From Marinomonas polaris DSM 16579 (GTDB taxonomy: Bacteria > Pseudomonadota > Gammaproteobacteria > Pseudomonadales > Marinomonadaceae), in assembly GCF_900129155.1 (NCBI RefSeq), contig NZ_FQVF01000009.1, forward strand, positions 124,001-188,000: DNA of 64,000 bases. The letters are read 5' to 3'. The notes beneath the pieces were generated by a model. It was not told the origin of the DNA. It searched no databases and saw only the letters and a program-made list of their open reading frames with translations. A program made the position numbers and the translations under genes. Numbering within the stretch: position 1 is the stretch's first letter; each line of letters starts with the position of its first letter. Shown here in pieces: positions 1-7,418 of the stretch.

Positions 1-177
1 GGTAAAAGTCTCTTGCAGCCCGGCGATAAAGTGCGCCACGATCAGTTCGGTCAGGGCGTTGTCGTGCGACAAGAGCGAGACGAAAAACAAATGATTTTTG
101 TGGATTTTGGCGAAGTGGGTCTAAAACGCTTTAATCCTAAGCACACACAACTTATTAAACTGTCTTCCAGAGCCTAA
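1..177 (+). CDS. C-terminal end of a helicase-like protein (partial)
   Basis: The frame is open from the first base to a TAA at 175-177, giving 58 residues of a gene that begins outside the window. The tail contains GDKVRHDQFGQGVVV followed by a beta-rich stretch with DFGEVGLKRF. This resembles the small Tudor-like segment that ends UvrD/PcrA-type helicases (GDxVxHxxFGxGxV). The catalytic part is not visible, so the helicase identity is inference. It lies 10 bp upstream of the dioxygenase gene on the same strand and may share its transcript. Confidence 0.5.
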   Translation, partial: GKSLLQPGDKVRHDQFGQGVVVRQERDEKQMIFVDFGEVGLKRFNPKHTQLIKLSSRA

Positions 178-187
178 GGAACGCGTA

Positions 188-1144
188 ATGTCCATTCCAT
201 TGATTGATTTATCTAAACTGACTCACGAGAGCGAGTTAGTCCGCCAAACTGAAATAAACGCCCTAGACAAGGCGTGCCGAGAGATTGGATTTTTCTACCT
301 AACTAATACAGGTATTCCGAAAGAATTGATGGCCGCGTTGATGCGTGAAGCTAAACGATTCTTTAATCAGCCGCAAGATGTGAAAAACGCTATTGATATT
401 AAAGACAGTATTAATCACCGCGGTTATGGCAATATTGGTGAAGAGCAGCTGGATGAAATTGGTCACGCGGATTGGAAAGAAACCTTTGATATGGCGTTGG
501 ATTTTCCAAAGGATCATCCTTTGGTCGCGAAATACCCAACCATGTACGGGCCAAACCAAAATCCAAGTGATCCAGCAACCGTAGAAGTACTGCAAGAATA
601 CTATGTACAAGCCTTTCAGGTAGCACAAAAATTGCTGACGGCTATGGCGCAAGCACTGTCTTTGGACAATGATTTCTTTGTACGTTGCTTTAAAGATCAC
701 GTTACCGTGTTACGTATGATTCACTATCCGCCGCGTCCAGCTAACGACCATGACAACGGCGCGGGTGCGCACACGGATTACGGCTGTGTCACCTTGTTGT
801 TGCAAGATCAGATTGGTGGTTTGCAAGTGAAAAATCGCAAAGGCGAATGGGTCGATGCAACGCCAATCGATGACGCGTTAGTGGTAAATATTGGTGACTT
901 GATGCAGCGTTGGACCAACGACGAATATGTTTCTACTGCACACCGTGTGCGTGCTTCATTGCCAGACGTGCATCGCTATTCTTTCCCATTCTTTGTGGAG
1001 CCAGATTACGAAACCAATGTTGAGTGCGTGCCGAGTTGTGCTACAGCTGACAAACCTGCGAAATACGATGCTATTTTAAGCGGCGACTGGATTCAGTCGC
1101 GCTTTGATGCGACTTACGCGTATCGAGAAAAAGAGAGCGCATAA
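188..1144 (+). CDS. 2-oxoglutarate/Fe(II)-dependent dioxygenase, isopenicillin N synthase-like
   Basis: The 318-residue length is typical of bacterial members of the isopenicillin-N-synthase-like oxygenases. The iron triad is visible as H195-x-D197 (in GAHTDYG) and H252 (in STAHRV). The 2-oxoglutarate-binding R-x-S motif follows at R263-S265 (HRYSFPFF). The N-terminal DIOX_N-like part starts IPLIDLSKL and contains the usual GFFYLTN-type strand. The cytosolic protein should couple oxidative decarboxylation of 2-oxoglutarate to oxidation of an unknown small molecule. Start ATG 188 follows an AAGGA-like site. A strong terminator follows at about 1173, so this is the end of its transcript. Substrate cannot be told. 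Confidence 0.85.
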   Translation: MSIPLIDLSKLTHESELVRQTEINALDKACREIGFFYLTNTGIPKELMAALMREAKRFFNQPQDVKNAIDIKDSINHRGYGNIGEEQLDEIGHADWKETFDMALDFPKDHPLVAKYPTMYGPNQNPSDPATVEVLQEYYVQAFQVAQKLLTAMAQALSLDNDFFVRCFKDHVTVLRMIHYPPRPANDHDNGAGAHTDYGCVTLLLQDQIGGLQVKNRKGEWVDATPIDDALVVNIGDLMQRWTNDEYVSTAHRVRASLPDVHRYSFPFFVEPDYETNVECVPSCATADKPAKYDAILSGDWIQSRFDATYAYREKESA

Positions 1145-1172
1145 AAGAAGGGTGCATAAATAGTATCGCAAT

Positions 1173-1207
1173 AAAAAACCTCATCTTGATCCAAGGTGAG
1201 GTTTTTT
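1173..1207. terminator. Rho-independent terminator between convergent genes
   Basis: An inverted repeat (AAACCTCA...TGAGGTTT with an inner CTTG/CAAG extension) is flanked by A-run and T-run. It can serve both the dioxygenase gene on + and, less directly, the SDR gene on -. Confidence 0.85.
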
Positions 1208-1210
1208 ATT

Positions 1211-1265
1211 GCTAAGTAAAAAGCTTTATCGCTAAGTAAAAAGCTTTATCGCTAAGTAAAAATCT
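1211..1265. repeat. Short tandem repeat, 20-bp unit, about 2.7 copies
   Basis: The unit GCTAAGTAAAAAGCTTTATC is repeated head-to-tail from 1211, with a third incomplete copy running into the 3' end of the SDR gene's downstream region. The copies are identical, suggesting recent slippage. No function is seen. Confidence 0.8.
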
Positions 1266-1277
1266 ATCTAGGTCGAT

Positions 1278-2036
1278 TTACTGAGCGAGGTAACCACCGT
1301 CTACAGGATAATACGATGCAGTAACAAAAGACGCCGCATCACTGGCTAACCAAGCCACAAGGTGAGCGACTTCTTCTGGTTTGCCAAGGCGCTTCAGTGC
1401 ATGTTTTTGAGCAAGCATATCTAGTGTCTCGGCATCTAAATGTTCATCGACCAAAGGCGTATGAATAAAGCCAGGGCCTACGGCATTTACACGAATATTG
1501 TCCTCTGCATGCTCGACTGCAGCGGCTTTGGACATACCAACAACGCCATGTTTTGCACTGACGTAAGCGGGTGAGCTCGGGAACGCAACTTGGCCAAGAA
1601 TGGACGCCATGTTGATAATGCTACCAGAACCATTTTTACGCATGGCAGCAATGGCTTCGCGTTGGCAATAAAAAACACCGTTGAAGTTTACATCAATCAC
1701 TTTTAACCAATCTTCTGTGGTGTAATCGCCAGATTTGCATGCTGGGCCGCCGATGCCTGCGTTGTTGACCGCTATGTCTAGACTGCCAAGTTGCTTCAAC
1801 GTTTCAGCCATAGCGGCTTTGACCGATTCTTGATCGCTTACATCGACTTTAATGGTGATGCATTTCACATTGTATTTGCTGATAGATTGTTTAGCTTTTT
1901 CTAATGCCTCTTCATGAAGATCCCAAATGGCGACATCGGCACCTGAATAGGCCAGTAGCTCTACACAGGCTAAACCAATCCCTGATGCGCCGCCTGTTAC
2001 CATGGCCTTTTTGTTGTCTAATTGGTAGTTGATCAT
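1278..2036 (-). CDS. Short-chain dehydrogenase/reductase (SDR, classical type)
   Basis: From ATG 2036 the protein is about 252 residues, standard for classical SDRs. That start is preferred over the upstream in-frame one because AAAGGAGC lies just in front of it. The Rossmann glycine motif TGGASGIG is at residues 14-21, NNAG at 91-94, and the catalytic Ser145, Tyr158 and Lys162 (YVSAK) are present. The C-terminus carries the usual RLGKPEEVA...DGG pattern seen in 3-oxoacyl-ACP/hydroxysteroid-type reductases. It is an NAD(P)H-dependent cytosolic oxidoreductase whose substrate cannot be inferred. It is a single gene, convergent with the dioxygenase. Confidence 0.88.
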   Translation of the reverse strand: MINYQLDNKKAMVTGGASGIGLACVELLAYSGADVAIWDLHEEALEKAKQSISKYNVKCITIKVDVSDQESVKAAMAETLKQLGSLDIAVNNAGIGGPACKSGDYTTEDWLKVIDVNFNGVFYCQREAIAAMRKNGSGSIINMASILGQVAFPSSPAYVSAKHGVVGMSKAAAVEHAEDNIRVNAVGPGFIHTPLVDEHLDAETLDMLAQKHALKRLGKPEEVAHLVAWLASDAASFVTASYYPVDGGYLAQ

Positions 2037-2189
2037 GTTAGCTCCTTTTAATTGAATCAATGCAATTGAATAACTCACCCCTGAAGGGTAACAGTCAAAC
2101 GGTTAAGTTGCATGATGTAGGTCAAAGGAAGTGGGAAGATAAAGTAGCAATAATATAAAAGATAAATTATTTATCAAAAAAGAAGGGCG

Positions 2190-2215
2190 AAAATGACCGC
2201 TAGGCGGTCATTTTT
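2190..2215. terminator. Terminator overlapping the 3' end of the amidotransferase gene
   Basis: An AAATGACCGC / GCGGTCATTT hairpin is flanked by A and T tracts. It overlaps the stop codon of the minus-strand gene ending at 2200. Confidence 0.7.
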
Positions 2216-2985
2216 AATAATTCAGACAAAGGTTGGATTTGGTAATTTTGACCTTTGATTCTGGCAATGTGTCCTGCTGGCACTTGAGTCCAGCTGTCGC
2301 TGCAATGGTCGAGAGGTTCTGAGCCAATCACAATGTGCTTGGCGAATTGCTTGCAGTATAGGCTTGGTGCCAGTTCATCACTGGAAAAGCGAATCGCGGT
2401 GATTTCTTCTCCGTCTGAAAAAACCGCCGTGAAGCGCAATGGATCTTTGATGTTCTTCTGTTTCATCATGTCGAGAATTTGCGATAAAGTTATCTCAATC
2501 GCGTATTCTGGATTCGTTTCTAAACCATTGGCGATCATCAATAGGAAAATAACTTCTGAATCAGTTGCGCCATGACGGTGGCTATAAAGATGCTCTGGAA
2601 TCAAGCGATCCAACTGCCAGCGTAAAGACTCATAACCGCCAATTTGTCCGTTGTGCATGAATAACCAATTCTTGTAACTGAATGGGTGGCAGTTCGAACG
2701 GTTGGTTTCTGTGCCCGTAGAGGAGCGAACATGGGCGAAGAATAGCCCACTTTTAATGTGTCTCGCTAAACTCTTTAAATTGCTGTCACTCCAAGCTGGC
2801 AAGACTTCATGATAAAGCCCTGGTTCTTCGCGTTCATCGTACCAGCCAAGACCAAAACCATCGGCATTCACGGTGACTTCGGATTTTCTGGCGCTTAAGC
2901 TTTGATGAATTAAAGAATGCTCTTGTTTAAAAAGCAATGACTCAAGGTAAACAGGATCGCCTTGGTACGCCATCCAACGACACAT
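2200..2985 (-). CDS. Class II glutamine amidotransferase, YafJ-like
   Basis: The 261-residue protein starts MCRWMAYQG, so the nucleophilic cysteine is residue 2 after Met removal, as in Ntn-type class II amidotransferases. FAHVRSSTG and HPFSYKNWLFMHNGQIGG match the substrate-binding core of the YafJ/Egt family. There is no synthase domain, so the acceptor is unknown. The gene is separated from neighbours by hairpins on both sides and is probably monocistronic. It starts at ATG 2985 with AGGA-type bases just upstream. Confidence 0.85.
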   Translation of the reverse strand: MCRWMAYQGDPVYLESLLFKQEHSLIHQSLSARKSEVTVNADGFGLGWYDEREEPGLYHEVLPAWSDSNLKSLARHIKSGLFFAHVRSSTGTETNRSNCHPFSYKNWLFMHNGQIGGYESLRWQLDRLIPEHLYSHRHGATDSEVIFLLMIANGLETNPEYAIEITLSQILDMMKQKNIKDPLRFTAVFSDGEEITAIRFSSDELAPSLYCKQFAKHIVIGSEPLDHCSDSWTQVPAGHIARIKGQNYQIQPLSELLKMTA

Positions 2986-3012
2986 GATTTTCTCCTAGGA
3001 ATGAAAATAAAG

Positions 3013-3031
3013 AGAAGTAACTTCGTTACTT
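3013..3031 (-). terminator. Probable terminator of the chemoreceptor gene
   Basis: A GAAGTAAC-TTC-GTTACTTC hairpin lies between the chemoreceptor stop (3059) and the amidotransferase start. On the minus strand it is followed by a modest T-rich stretch. Confidence 0.5.
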
Positions 3032-3058
3032 CCCTAGAGATCTTAATTTGCTGTAGTT

Positions 3059-4726
3059 CTATACTTTGAAGTAGCTGATTTTTGCCGACAATTGTGTGGC
3101 TAATGAAGCCAGCTGTCCAGCTGAGTTACTAATAGAATGTATAGATTTAGTGGTGCGTGATGCAATCTCGGTAATATTTTCGACATTGCGGCTTACTTCG
3201 GCCGTTACTGATGCTTGCTCTTCTGCTGTCGCTGAAATTCTATCGTTCATATCGCGAATTTTAGACACGGATTGATTGATATGTCGAAGCGAATCTTCCT
3301 CGTGTTTAACTTGATTTACGGCATCAGTGGAGCGCTGATGGCTCGATGTCATGGCTTTTACTGCAGAGCTTGTACCACTTTGTAATAGAGCAATCATTTT
3401 CTCAATTTCTTGCGTAGCATTTTGCGTGTTCTGCGCAAGATGACGCACTTCATCAGCTACCACTGCAAAGCCTCGACCTTGTTCACCAGCTCGCGCAGCT
3501 TCAATCGCAGCGTTTAGAGCGAGTAGGTTGGTTTGTTCAGCAATACCTAGAATGACGTTAAGGATATTACTGATTTCTTTAGTATTGGATTGTAATTCAT
3601 TGATGGTATATGCAGAACTGGCGATTTCAGTCGCTAATTCTTGAATGCTATCAATTGTTCTAGTGACAATTGCGGTGCCTTCATTGGCTGCTGTTTCGGC
3701 ATCATGCGCTGCTTGGCTTGCGTCTGTTGTGGATTCAGAAACATGCACTGCCGTGGCTTGAATTTCTTGTATCGCTTGAGATATGAAGTTGGTTTCTTGT
3801 TGTTGGCGATCGACCATTTCAGAGGATTCGTCGGTAATACGGTTAAGGTCATTAGCAGCATTGGTCAACATGGAGCTGGACTCAGCCACATCATGCAAAA
3901 TGCTACTAAGCTGAATGACTAGTTTGTCCATTGCTGTTTCCAGCATGCCGATTTCGTCTTTGCGTGTGCTGGCAATTTTAGATTGAACCAAATCACCTGA
4001 GGCAATTTCTTCTGCGCGACGAACAGCTTTAATAAGCGGTCTACAAATGCCGTTAACAATGATGATACTGACAGTGATACCAATCACAATGAGTACTGCG
4101 GCAAATAAACCACTAGCATAAATGGTTTGATCAAGTTTGCTGTTTTGGTTGTCTGCAACGGCACTACTGTATTCATTAATGGAGGTTATAATTTCCTCCA
4201 TTTGCTTGTTCACCGTAATCAAGCTTTCGTCAGCAGCACGTCGAGATTTATTCGCTTTCATGGTATTTAGCTTGACCCACCAGCTGTAAGTTTCTGTGCT
4301 GGCTTCTAAGAAGATAGCTTGTTGCTCTTCTAGGGCTTTAATCTGTTCTAGCAATCCGTCTAATCCATCGTGTACTGGCATGGTTGCAAGAATGCTTTTT
4401 ACATTTTCGATACTGGTTACCAACTCACCAGTGTAAGTTTTGAATTTTTCGGCTGATTCTGCAATTTGCTCAGTGCCATATCCACCAATTGTTTTAGCAA
4501 TAGATACTTGGAAGTAACCGCGTTCAAATTCAACAGATTGTTGTAGTAAAAGCTGACGACTTTTTTCTAAGTTCTTAACTAGTTGGAGGCTTTGTGAGGA
4601 AAGACTTTGTAATTCTGAAGACACGGATTTACTGGTAAGTGCAGAACTAACGCTCATACCAACAATAACCAGCGAAAAGAGTGCAATAAGTGAAAGTATT
4701 TTAGTGCGTACGGACAGATTTAACAT
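3059..4726 (-). CDS. Methyl-accepting chemotaxis protein
   Basis: At 555 residues this is a transmembrane chemoreceptor. A first membrane helix lies at about residues 10-30. A periplasmic helical sensor of about 170 residues follows, then a second helix at about 205-225 ([18 protein letters not shown]), a HAMP linker and the cytoplasmic signalling hairpin. The hairpin tip contains the highly conserved [17 protein letters not shown], which contacts CheA/CheW. Ligand is not predictable. No chemotaxis genes are adjacent; it is a lone receptor gene. The 4727-5046 gap holds its promoter region and no further gene that I can support. Confidence 0.92.
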   Translation of the reverse strand: MLNLSVRTKILSLIALFSLVIVGMSVSSALTSKSVSSELQSLSSQSLQLVKNLEKSRQLLLQQSVEFERGYFQVSIAKTIGGYGTEQIAESAEKFKTYTGELVTSIENVKSILATMPVHDGLDGLLEQIKALEEQQAIFLEASTETYSWWVKLNTMKANKSRRAADESLITVNKQMEEIITSINEYSSAVADNQNSKLDQTIYASGLFAAVLIVIGITVSIIIVNGICRPLIKAVRRAEEIASGDLVQSKIASTRKDEIGMLETAMDKLVIQLSSILHDVAESSSMLTNAANDLNRITDESSEMVDRQQQETNFISQAIQEIQATAVHVSESTTDASQAAHDAETAANEGTAIVTRTIDSIQELATEIASSAYTINELQSNTKEISNILNVILGIAEQTNLLALNAAIEAARAGEQGRGFAVVADEVRHLAQNTQNATQEIEKMIALLQSGTSSAVKAMTSSHQRSTDAVNQVKHEEDSLRHINQSVSKIRDMNDRISATAEEQASVTAEVSRNVENITEIASRTTKSIHSISNSAGQLASLATQLSAKISYFKV

Positions 4727-5046
4727 AGTTAACCCAATGAATTAAGAGTGTTGGTCGATATCTCTTATCCAGCAATACTTATGCCAATCAAGTTTCATTC
4801 CCTCGCACGAAGGGCGTTGACTTGTTATCCTTCCTGAACTTGTACTTTATTTGATCTAAAGTTTGGCAAAATATTTGCTAGCTTCGAGAGTGAATAAAAA
4901 ATTTGCTTTTTTACCGTTCAGATTGAATTGCATAATTCTTGTGGAATGTGCAAAAAAAACTGACAAGACCTAAGGTAACTCGAAAGGGAGAGAGAAGCAT
5001 AGTGGTTTTTTGCCAAAATGCTCCATTTTTGTGCGTTTTTTGTAAC

Positions 5047-5460
5047 TTACTTGGTTGTAGATGGTGCGGAGCTGATAACGACGTCGTTTCCGTCAACAGT
5101 AAAAAAGAAGCAGTCGCGTCGATTGGTGTGGCAAGCAGGGCCTTGTTGATTCACTTTGACCAGAATCGCGTCGCCATCACAGTCAAATGACATGGATACT
5201 AACGTTTGACGATGACCAGAACTTTCGCCTTTGCGCCAGTAAGTTTGGCGTGAACGAGACCAATAACATACTTGGCCTGTTTCTAGGGTTTCACGAATGG
5301 ATTTCTCATTCATATACGCCAACATTAATACTTCACCAGTATCGTGCTGTTGCGCGATGGCCGCGATCAAGCCGTGTTCGTCTGTTTTCAGATTCGCTAA
5401 TACTGTGTCTAGCGATAGCTTTTCGCCTTTGGCGAGGTTTTCGTATTCTTTTAAGCTCAT
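5047..5460 (-). CDS. hisI: Phosphoribosyl-AMP cyclohydrolase
   Basis: The 137-residue single-domain HisI opens the adenine ring of PR-AMP in histidine biosynthesis. The family's zinc/magnesium residues are visible: CYWSRSR, SFDCDGDA and the C-terminal ACHTNRRDCFF. There is no fused HisE domain. The start overlaps by 4 bp the end of the upstream pterin-synthase-like gene, so the two are co-transcribed. Other his genes (hisG, hisD) lie near 52 kb, so the pathway is scattered. Confidence 0.93.
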   Translation of the reverse strand: MSLKEYENLAKGEKLSLDTVLANLKTDEHGLIAAIAQQHDTGEVLMLAYMNEKSIRETLETGQVCYWSRSRQTYWRKGESSGHRQTLVSMSFDCDGDAILVKVNQQGPACHTNRRDCFFFTVDGNDVVISSAPSTTK

Positions 5461-6338
5461 ATTCTTGCCTTTATTTTTTCTGAGATCGCGCCTTTACCAA
5501 TGCCTTCAAAGCCGTGTGCTTCAATATGCGTTCCTGGGTTTTCTTCCGCCAGTACCTCTGCAATATGCGCTGAAAGGGACTCAACCGTGGTGTCACAATC
5601 CAGCATGTAGACTTGATTGCTGTCGATTTTTAGTTCAAACAAACCTTGCTGGCTGGTGTAGCTAAAGCAGTGATAGTGAACGCCATTTTCAGTCACTTGG
5701 CTTATCAAGTCTTCTTGGGTGCCTAAATAGATGTCTTCCCAACGCTTTGCCCAATCGTGTTCCATTGCTGCATTACGTGCGCCATCGGTGTAAATCTCAA
5801 CCGTAGAGCGATGACCATGAGCAATTCGTTGGCAATTACCTGCATGCTTCTTTAAACCATGGCTGTATTGGTATTGTGCGCCAGTAATTTGTTCTGGTGA
5901 AAAACGCACGCTGACCGCTTCTAATTCCGCTGGAAGTAGATTAAGAATTTGTGACTCAACCCATTTAGCGACCGCTTCGGGTGTCACTTCTGTCATTGGC
6001 AACACGCAAATAGCTTGAGTCGGTGCGTCGCATTGAAATACGCGTTTGTCGTCAGCTGTGGTTTTACTGTGATCAAAGTGAAAAGACACGCGATCATCAG
6101 CTAATGGAGTCATAGTTGATCCGCTGTGCTCAGCAGGAATCGCCAGCATGTGATCAATGTTGTCATCCAGCCATTTCTTGATTTGTTTTTTAACGATACT
6201 GAAATCACAAATCATGCTTTCATCGTTTAACTTGCCTGTCAGCACAATGTCTGTCTGCCAGCTTTCACCCAACAAACCACGTGTGGCATCAAAGTAGGAA
6301 AAATCCACGTGGGTCAGGTTTTTTACAAATAGCTTCAA
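5457..6338 (-). CDS. Tandem 6-carboxytetrahydropterin synthase (QueD)-like protein
   Basis: The 293-residue protein contains two copies of the PTPS/QueD fold. In the first half FDATRGLLGESW and CDFSIVKKQIKKWLDDNIDHMLAIP match the QueD core. The second half has HGHRSTVEIYTDG, with the His pair of the zinc site. Double-domain versions of about 290 residues are known in marine gammaproteobacteria; their reaction is not certain but is presumably in queuosine or pterin metabolism. It overlaps hisI by 4 bp. The gap up to ffs holds the ffs promoter. Confidence 0.75.
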   Translation of the reverse strand: MKLFVKNLTHVDFSYFDATRGLLGESWQTDIVLTGKLNDESMICDFSIVKKQIKKWLDDNIDHMLAIPAEHSGSTMTPLADDRVSFHFDHSKTTADDKRVFQCDAPTQAICVLPMTEVTPEAVAKWVESQILNLLPAELEAVSVRFSPEQITGAQYQYSHGLKKHAGNCQRIAHGHRSTVEIYTDGARNAAMEHDWAKRWEDIYLGTQEDLISQVTENGVHYHCFSYTSQQGLFELKIDSNQVYMLDCDTTVESLSAHIAEVLAEENPGTHIEAHGFEGIGKGAISEKIKARI

Positions 6339-6493
6339 CTCGCTACTCCTATGATTCTTAATGGCGCGTATCTTACCGTAAATAGAAGCAGCGTTATAGC
6401 TTGATACTAAGAAGCAATAGAGTAGAGATGGAGTAGAAAAGGGTGATGATTAGCGGCAATTTATAAGTATTTGAAAATACATAAGAAAGGCGG

Positions 6494-6521
6494 TTGATAT
6501 TTCGATTTTGCTGCGTATAAT
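6494..6521 (+). promoter_or_regulatory. Sigma-70 promoter of ffs
   Basis: TTGATA, a 16-bp spacer and a perfect TATAAT lie upstream of ffs. Transcription should begin around 6528. A GC-rich bulk GCGCCCC after the -10 resembles the stringent discriminator of stable-RNA promoters. Confidence 0.75.
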
Positions 6522-6551
6522 TGCGCCCCAAGGTCAACAAGCCTCCTTTAT

Positions 6552-6665
6552 GGTGTCTCTGCTGGTCCCCTCGCAACGATAAACCGTTAATCTGGTCAGG
6601 TCCGGAAGGAAGCAGCCACAGCGGTGGACTTGTGTGCCGAGGTGCGGCTGGTAGAGATGCCACCT
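6552..6665 (+). ncRNA. ffs: 4.5S RNA of the signal recognition particle
   Basis: The universally conserved SRP domain IV loop is present as GGTCAGGTCCGGAAGGAAGC and the adjoining AGCAGCCA at about 6594-6618. The 5' GGTGTCTCTGCTGG pairs with the 3' GGCTGGTAGAGATGCCACC to close the rod. The ends are estimated from that pairing, giving about 114 nt as in E. coli. The RNA binds Ffh and targets membrane proteins; it is essential. The CAST begins about 16 bp after its 3' end, so the native 3' flank has been displaced. No strong T-run terminator is visible before the transposon end. Confidence 0.95.
6598..6629 (+). other. Protospacer of the transposon's homing guide inside ffs
   Basis: This segment matches the third spacer of the element's own CRISPR array (18218-18249) at 22 of 32 positions by manual alignment. 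Mismatches fall at 4, 6, 12, 16, 17, 18, 21, 24, 27 and 30, so every sixth base is mismatched. Those are the bases flipped out in type I-F crRNA-DNA hybrids. The two bases upstream are TC rather than the consensus CC. Fifty-one bases separate its end from the first base of the element. Confidence 0.85.
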
Positions 6666-6680
6666 TAATCTCCCGAATAT

Positions 6681-6746
6681 TAATTGAAGCATAAGCTGAC
6701 AAATTGGAAGCATAAGCTGTCAAATTTGCACTATATGATGTCATAG
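6681..6746 (+). repeat. tnsA-proximal (right) transposon end with three TnsB-type sites
   Basis: Sites begin at about 6685, 6706 and 6727, that is a 21-bp period. The first two read GAAGCATAAGCTGACAA and GAAGCATAAGCTGTCAA; the third (GCACTATATGATGTCATA) is degenerate. The close packing resembles the right end of Tn7. The terminal bases are TAATTGAAGC where the distal end has TGTTTGAACC. Confidence 0.85.
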
Positions 6747-6755
6747 TCTATTTTT

Positions 6756-6778
6756 AAGTTGTTATTTAGTTACAACTT
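6756..6778. promoter_or_regulatory. Inverted repeat upstream of tnsA, possible operator
   Basis: AAGTTGT, a 9-base gap and ACAACTT lie 14-36 bp before the chosen tnsA start. The spacing would suit a dimeric repressor or TnsB autoregulation. It differs from the CTAAG operators further in. Function is inference. Confidence 0.35.
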
Positions 6779-6791
6779 ACAGGTATGGGTT

Positions 6792-7415
6792 ATGTACAAT
6801 CGCAACCTCCGCAAGCCAAGTCCAAATAAAAACATTTACAAATTCGTTAGTAGAAAAAATCGTTCAACTATTATGTGTGAGAGCGGTTTAGAGTTTGATG
6901 CCTGTTTTCATCTTGAATTTTCTCCATTCATCGCTTCATTTGAATCTCAGCCCACCGGCATAGAGTATCAAGCGGACAATAAAGTTCGACGTTATACACC
7001 GGACTTCAAGATCGTGAAGGATACAGGTGAGATTGAATACATTGAGATAAAACCTGAACAGATTCACTCTACTCAGAAGTTTCGCGAAGAGTTTGAGTGC
7101 AAAAGGGCTGCTTACAACACTCTGGGATACAAATTAATTCTGGTGTCTGAAAAGCAAATACGTAACGACAACCTACTTGCTAATCTTAAAGTGCTTCATC
7201 GATACGCAAGCTCTAGCTTGTCTGAGCTTCACAAGCTTGTATTACATCATATTAAAAGTGCGAAAAGCCTTTCTATTCGCCAACTAGCCAATAAGCTTGA
7301 CCTTCTTATTGGAGACTGTATCGCAGCTTGCGCAATGCTTATCGGAATAGGCATGATAAAAGTGGACCTAGAGGTCGAACTTCTCTGTGAGCATTCTTTG
7401 TTAAATGAGGCTTAA
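6792..7415 (+). CDS. tnsA: TnsA endonuclease of the Tn7-like transposase
   Basis: TnsA makes the 5' nicks that free the element for cut-and-paste transposition together with TnsB. From ATG 6792 (chosen over an upstream in-frame start because conserved sequence begins at YNRNLRKPSPNKN) the protein is 207 residues. The restriction-enzyme-like core is visible as ESGLEFD, TPDFKIV and YIEIKPEQ, giving the Glu, Asp and Lys catalytic residues. The C-terminal half is the TnsC-interacting part with a winged-helix look. Its stop is 3 bp before tnsB. Presence of an intact TnsA predicts simple insertion rather than cointegrates. Confidence 0.93.
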   Translation: MYNRNLRKPSPNKNIYKFVSRKNRSTIMCESGLEFDACFHLEFSPFIASFESQPTGIEYQADNKVRRYTPDFKIVKDTGEIEYIEIKPEQIHSTQKFREEFECKRAAYNTLGYKLILVSEKQIRNDNLLANLKVLHRYASSSLSELHKLVLHHIKSAKSLSIRQLANKLDLLIGDCIAACAMLIGIGMIKVDLEVELLCEHSLLNEA

Positions 7416-7418
7416 GGA

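Noticed and set aside
1211-1265. Tandem 20-bp repeats considered as a CRISPR or iteron array.
   Set aside because: Fewer than three copies, no spacers and no associated genes; simple slippage is enough.
6394-6744. A 116-codon minus-strand frame over ffs and the transposon end.
   Set aside because: It is the complement of ffs and the TnsB sites; its repeated SAYAS-like residues simply translate the binding-site repeats.
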